Shown: in pieces, positions 60,805 through 64,000 of the stretch
Numbering within the stretch: position 1 is the first letter of the stretch
How the letters are laid out: every line of letters begins with the position of its first letter
Source of the DNA: Actinocatenispora rupis
GTDB lineage: Bacteria > Actinomycetota > Actinomycetes > Mycobacteriales > Micromonosporaceae
Direction: 5' to 3'
DNA length: 64,000 nucleotides
Assembly: GCF_016861975.1 (NCBI RefSeq)
Contig: NZ_BOMB01000024.1
Span: 62,001-126,000, forward strand
Notes under the pieces: model-generated
Databases searched by the model: none
What the model saw: only the letters and a program-made list of their open reading frames with translations
What the model was told of the DNA's origin: nothing
Made by a program: the position numbers and the translations under genes

Positions 60805-61608
60805 TCAGCGGTCGTTCCGGTCGATCCAGCTCGCGATCGTGTCGATCCGCGACGTGGTCTCCGCCCCGGTGTGCGGGCAGCCCGGCCCGTCACTCTCGAC
60901 ACTCACCAGCACCGGACCCGTTGCGGTACGCCGGAAGTACGGCGCGCCCGAGTCGTACGAGCAGGCGCTGGTGTCCGACGACGGCTTCGCACCCTCGACC
61001 AGCACGGTGTACTGCGTGCGCTTGGTCACCGTGACGTCGCCGTACTGCATGTGCGTGGCCGGGGCGCCGTCCGCGGACGTCGCGCCCCACCCCGCCAGCC
61101 GCAGCGTCGCACCGGTCACCGGTGCCGTGCGGGCCAACCGGATCGGCGTGATGTCCGTGACCGGGGACGCCAGTTTCGCTAAAGCGACGTCACTGTTCGG
61201 GTACTGCCGGACGTCCACCACGTCGAGGACGTGGCCGCCCTTGTCGGCGAGGTCCACCTTCCCCAGCGTCGCCGTCGTCTTCTTGTACTGCGGCGGGCCG
61301 CTCACCGGCTTCTTGTTCACGTCGTGGAAGCAGTGCGCCGCGGTCACCACCCACTGCCTGCTCACCAGCGCACCGGAACACGCGCTGTCGTAGGTGGTGC
61401 CGTCCGGCTTCGGGATCCCGGTCATCGTGAACTTCACCGCGAACGGGTACGCCCCGGCCGGAGCCGGGTTGCCGTGCGCGACGTTCGGCGTGACCGTCCC
61501 GGACAGCGATGCCGGCTGGGCAACCGCGGGAGCCGCGGCAACCCCGGCCGCGAGCACACCCGCGGCGAGCGCCAGTGCACGACCCGTCCTCTTTCGTGCC
61601 TTCCCCAA
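60805..61608 (-). CDS. secreted trypsin-like (S1) serine protease
   Basis: A 267-residue secreted protease. A Sec signal peptide with basic start (MGKARKRTGRALALAAG) probably ends after AVA at residue 30. The triad is His92 (TAAHC), Asp140 (SDVALAKL) and Ser220. The serine motif reads CSYDSGAPYF rather than GDSGGP, so the oxyanion region is unusual. A CxxC-type disulfide pair (Cys77/Cys93 and Cys216) is visible. It would act outside the cell. Confidence 0.9.
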   Translation of the reverse strand: MGKARKRTGRALALAAGVLAAGVAAAPAVAQPASLSGTVTPNVAHGNPAPAGAYPFAVKFTMTGIPKPDGTTYDSACSGALVSRQWVVTAAHCFHDVNKKPVSGPPQYKKTTATLGKVDLADKGGHVLDVVDVRQYPNSDVALAKLASPVTDITPIRLARTAPVTGATLRLAGWGATSADGAPATHMQYGDVTVTKRTQYTVLVEGAKPSSDTSACSYDSGAPYFRRTATGPVLVSVESDGPGCPHTGAETTSRIDTIASWIDRNDR

Positions 61609-61652
61609 GACATTCCCTTCGAGTCGTCTGGGCTGTACGGATAACGCTCACT

Positions 61653-62279
61653 TCATAGCAGATGCGTACCCGCGTCCCGGCGGGCCTCGACGGCGTACTT
61701 GGCCTGCTTCAGGCTGGCGCCGGTCATCTCCCGGTACACCTTGATGGCCTGGATCAGCCTGTCCTGGGCGATCAACGCGTCCACCTCGGCGAGCCGCTCG
61801 TCGGCCACCGCCGCCGGGCCCGGCGGCAGCCCGACCATGAGGCGTTCCACCGAATCCTTGGCTTCCTTGAGGCCGACGTGGGTCAGGTCGCGGTAGAGCT
61901 TGATGGCCTGGATCTTGCGGTCGGTCCGGGCGAGCCGCACCACTTCCGCCATGCCGTCGCCCGAGGGTTCGGGTCGCGGCGCCTCGACCGGCGGGAGCCC
62001 GACCATGAGGCGTTCGACGGAATCCTTGGCCTCCTTGAGGCCGACGTGGGTCAGGTCGCGGTAGAGCTTGATGGCCTGGATCTTGCGGTCGGTCCGGGCC
62101 AGCCGTACCACCTCCGCCATGCCGTCGCCCGACGTGTCCACGACCGGTGCTCTCTCCGCGGGCGGCGCCGGCCGGATCGACTGGGGCGACGCGTTCTCCC
62201 GGCGGCGGGCCGCGACGCTCAGCGCCAGTACGACGAGGAGCACGACCACGACGGCGGCGGCGATCATGGTGAACGTCAT
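61653..62279 (-). CDS. membrane-anchored protein with three L7/L12-CTD-like repeats
   Basis: A 208-residue protein. One N-terminal membrane helix (about 4-24) is followed by three modules resembling the C-terminal domain of ribosomal protein L7/L12: residues 54-97 and 110-153 are nearly identical (KIQAIKLYRDLTHVGLKEAK), and 160-203 is more diverged (LIQAIKVYREMTGASLKQAK). L12-like CTDs bind translation factors in ribosomes; here the role is unknown. ATG 62279 is the start. It lies 10 nt after the antiporter stop. Confidence 0.85.
   Translation of the reverse strand: MTFTMIAAAVVVVLLVVLALSVAARRRENASPQSIRPAPPAERAPVVDTSGDGMAEVVRLARTDRKIQAIKLYRDLTHVGLKEAKDSVERLMVGLPPVEAPRPEPSGDGMAEVVRLARTDRKIQAIKLYRDLTHVGLKEAKDSVERLMVGLPPGPAAVADERLAEVDALIAQDRLIQAIKVYREMTGASLKQAKYAVEARRDAGTHLL
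61831..62130. repeat. 168-bp tandem duplication in the L12-CTD-like gene
   Basis: The segment starting CCGACCATGAGGCGTTC at 61831 recurs at 61999, 168 bp later, with about 130 bp almost identical. It encodes the first two repeat modules and points to a recent duplication. Confidence 0.9.
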
Positions 62280-62289
62280 GGCCGCGAGC

Positions 62290-63465
62290 CTAACGACGCC
62301 GTTCCATGAGGGCGAGCGCGCTCGCGGGGAACACCAGCACCGACAGCACCGCGGCACCCACCAGCGCGCTGGCCACCGGTACCGGCATGTGGTGCGTGGC
62401 AACGCCGTCGTCGGTGATGGTGACGACCAGCGGAAGCGCGGTGGCGCACAACAGCGTCACCGGCACCGCCGGTACGTCCAGGCCCGCGCGGCGTACCAGG
62501 ATCGTGCTGGGCAGGCCGCGCAGTACCAGGAACAGGCCGACGAACAGCAGCATCAGCAACGGCGGCCCGATGCCGGCGAACAGCGCGTGCAGGTCGAACC
62601 GCGCGCCGGTCGCGACGAAGAAGATCGGGATGGCGAACCCGAACCCGATCCCCTGGTACCGGCCGATCAGCCGTTCGAGATGCTCGTCCGGCACGTCGTG
62701 CGCGCCGACCACCTGCGAGACGATCATGCCCGCGGCGAACGCGCCGAGCAGCACGTCCAGCCCGAACGCGTTGGCCAGCGCGACGAGCGCGAGCAGCAGC
62801 AACAACGACATCCGTACGGCGAGCTGCCCGCTGGAGGCCATCGTCGCGCGCGTGACCCGGATGACGAGTGCCGGCTGCCAGCGGCGTACGAGGACGATCG
62901 CGGCGAGTACCACGAGGACGAAGACGTTGAGCAGCAACACTGTCGTCAGCCGGCGGTGCGTGGTGTTCAACGCCAGCGCGATCACCACGATCGGCACGAA
63001 CTCGCCGACCGCGCCGCACGCCATCGTCACCCGCCCCAGCGCGCTGTCCATGTGCCCCGCGTCCTGCAACACCGGCAGCAGCGCGCCCAGCGCCGTCGTC
63101 GACAACGCCAGCGCCAGGTACAGCGGGGCGGTGTGCAGGCCGGCCGCCGCGGCACCGAACCCCACGAGCAGCGCGCCGGCCATGCCGATCAGCCAACCGA
63201 ACCCCGCGGCCCGCAACGGCGGACCCTTGATCCGCCCCAGGTCCACCTCCAGCCCCGCCATGAAGAACAGGAACGCCACACCGAACTGACTGAACCCGCT
63301 CACCAACCGGTCCACCGCCAGCAGGTGCAGCACCTGCGGACCGACCACGATGCCCAGCAGTACCTCCAGCACGGCGACCGGTACCACGATCCGCGGTATC
63401 GCCGCGGCGACGAGCGGTGCCGCCACCGCCACGGCCGCCGCCACCAGCAGGTTCGTCAGGTTCAT
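62290..63465 (-). CDS. cation:proton antiporter (CPA2, Kef-type)
   Basis: A 391-residue membrane protein with ten to twelve helices. It begins MNLTNLLVAAAVAVAAPLVA, has LEVLLGIVVGPQVLHLL (first family signature near 33), FFMAGLEVDLGRIKGP near 68 and LLGAFAAGMIVSQ near 240. The typical Asp pair region fits the CPA2 family. It probably exchanges K+ or Na+ for H+. No TrkA/KTN regulatory domain is present. It is followed by the L12-like gene. Confidence 0.92.
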   Translation of the reverse strand: MNLTNLLVAAAVAVAAPLVAAAIPRIVVPVAVLEVLLGIVVGPQVLHLLAVDRLVSGFSQFGVAFLFFMAGLEVDLGRIKGPPLRAAGFGWLIGMAGALLVGFGAAAAGLHTAPLYLALALSTTALGALLPVLQDAGHMDSALGRVTMACGAVGEFVPIVVIALALNTTHRRLTTVLLLNVFVLVVLAAIVLVRRWQPALVIRVTRATMASSGQLAVRMSLLLLLALVALANAFGLDVLLGAFAAGMIVSQVVGAHDVPDEHLERLIGRYQGIGFGFAIPIFFVATGARFDLHALFAGIGPPLLMLLFVGLFLVLRGLPSTILVRRAGLDVPAVPVTLLCATALPLVVTITDDGVATHHMPVPVASALVGAAVLSVLVFPASALALMERRR

Positions 63466-63573
63466 CCGCCCTCCCTGGGCGGAGCCTAGGCACCCGTTCG
63501 GGGGTACCGCGGCGAAACGGGCGGATCACCCGGCGGCCGCACGACCCGGGCGCGCCGGTGGTGGGGCTGCCCG

Positions 63574-64000
63574 TCAGGTGGTCGGTGCGAGCTGCGGATC
63601 GTCGTGGCGTACCCGTGGTCGGGACGGGACGACCCGGGTTCCGGTGACCAGGTCGTGCAACGCCGCACGGTCCCTGCGTACGAGCGTCACGACGACGGTC
63701 AGCCCGACCAGCGCGTACGTGGCGCTGAGCGGTAGCCAGGCCAGCGCCGGAGACACCAGCGTGTCCGCGCCGCCGTTGGTGAGCAGGGGGACGACGCCGA
63801 GGTGCGCGAGCTGCCAGGGCGCGAGCTTCACCGCGTTGCGGACCGCGATGCGTGCCGCGCCGGCCCGGCGCCCGCCGGGGCCGACGACGTGCAGACCCGC
63901 CCGCCGCTTCCCCCACGTGGCGCCGGCGCGGGACTCCGTGACCGTCAGGTAGAGCCAGACCGGCAGGACGGACGCCGCGAACGCGACGAGGTCCGCACGG
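63574..64000 (-). CDS. RDD-family membrane protein (5' end outside window)
   Basis: At least 141 residues, cut at its N-terminus by the window edge. The RDD pattern is GATWGKRRAGLHVV (about residue 25 of the visible part), followed by ARIAVRNAVKLAPW and two helices (VSPALAWLPLSATYALVGLT). The protein continues past base 64000. Its function is unknown; some RDD proteins act as Na+/H+ or solute transporters. An internal ATG-like GTG at 63831 is not the start. Confidence 0.85.
   Translation of the reverse strand, partial: RADLVAFAASVLPVWLYLTVTESRAGATWGKRRAGLHVVGPGGRRAGAARIAVRNAVKLAPWQLAHLGVVPLLTNGGADTLVSPALAWLPLSATYALVGLTVVVTLVRRDRAALHDLVTGTRVVPSRPRVRHDDPQLAPTT

Noticed and set aside
56644-61182. 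A 1512-codon open frame on the plus strand
   Set aside because: It runs antisense to kbl and tdh and out of frame through the poxB-like gene. Composition is Arg/His/Gln-rich with no motif.
1-64000. tRNA, rRNA, transposase or integrase genes
   Set aside because: I looked for these along the window and saw no cloverleaf-like sequence, no insertion-sequence ends and no transposase motifs, so no mobile element is called.

Overview
The window is 64 kb of very GC-rich DNA from an actinobacterium. Genes are densely packed, many start with GTG, and four-base start/stop overlaps are common. A Micromonosporales-like organism is my best guess. The guess rests on base composition, on gene order shared with the mycobacterial and Streptomyces aa3/bc1 respiratory region, and on the absence of mycolic-acid genes; no 16S or tRNA gene is present to test it.

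Layout. 1-5308: end of a TetR regulator, an Eis-like acetyltransferase, a DUF3043 membrane protein, a MurA-family enzyme and glycerate kinase. 5525-19378: a conserved core with erpA, ltrA-like, adenosine kinase, ctaC-ctaF, then trpD and a degenerate receiver protein facing ctaE-qcrC-qcrA-qcrB. No ctaD is present. Between these lies a small accessory patch (a Cys-rich 59-residue protein, TetR/SDR pair, AadA-like nucleotidyltransferase with a coupled short GNAT protein, and a small pyrophosphohydrolase). 19466-29449: HIT protein, alpha/beta hydrolase, methyltransferase, Lrp ligand-binding protein, sugar-nucleotidyltransferase with Nudix, a RelA/SpoT homologue, a DnaQ/GIY-YIG fusion nuclease, a NYN protein and a cupin. 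29452-41402: M48 protease, PimB-like glycosyltransferase, a HhH-GPD protein, a HEAT-repeat protein, a NarL-type two-component pair, a FadD15-like acyl-CoA ligase, two START-like proteins and ROK glucokinase. This order also matches the M. tuberculosis Rv2181-Rv2206 neighbourhood in part.

41582-52339 looks more accessory. It has an EEP-family enzyme and a three-gene module (unknown protein with an ankyrin-like tail, MoxR ATPase, HExxH-plus-VWA protein). A PNPOx-like protein, a 1039-residue WD40 protein, a LysR regulator and an MmpS-like protein follow. 52598-56497 is an iron-siderophore ABC importer operon headed by a textbook IdeR/DmdR iron box. 56572-64000 holds kbl-tdh (threonine to glycine), a PoxB-type pyruvate oxidase, a secreted S1 protease, a membrane protein with tandem L7/L12-CTD-like repeats, a Kef-type antiporter and the end of an RDD protein.

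The best candidate for a poorly described system is the 42377-46453 module: a probable adaptor, a MoxR AAA+ chaperone and a VWA metallopeptidase. It has a possible WD40 partner downstream and a 16-bp palindrome in front. Other unusual signals are repeat arrays growing at gene ends (28582-28783, 32491-32699), coding tandem repeats (3601-3815, 55431-55515, 61831-62130), a ppGpp enzyme whose synthetase domain has lost key residues, a TCCAC(A/T)GTGGA motif inside genes, and strong GTAC enrichment.
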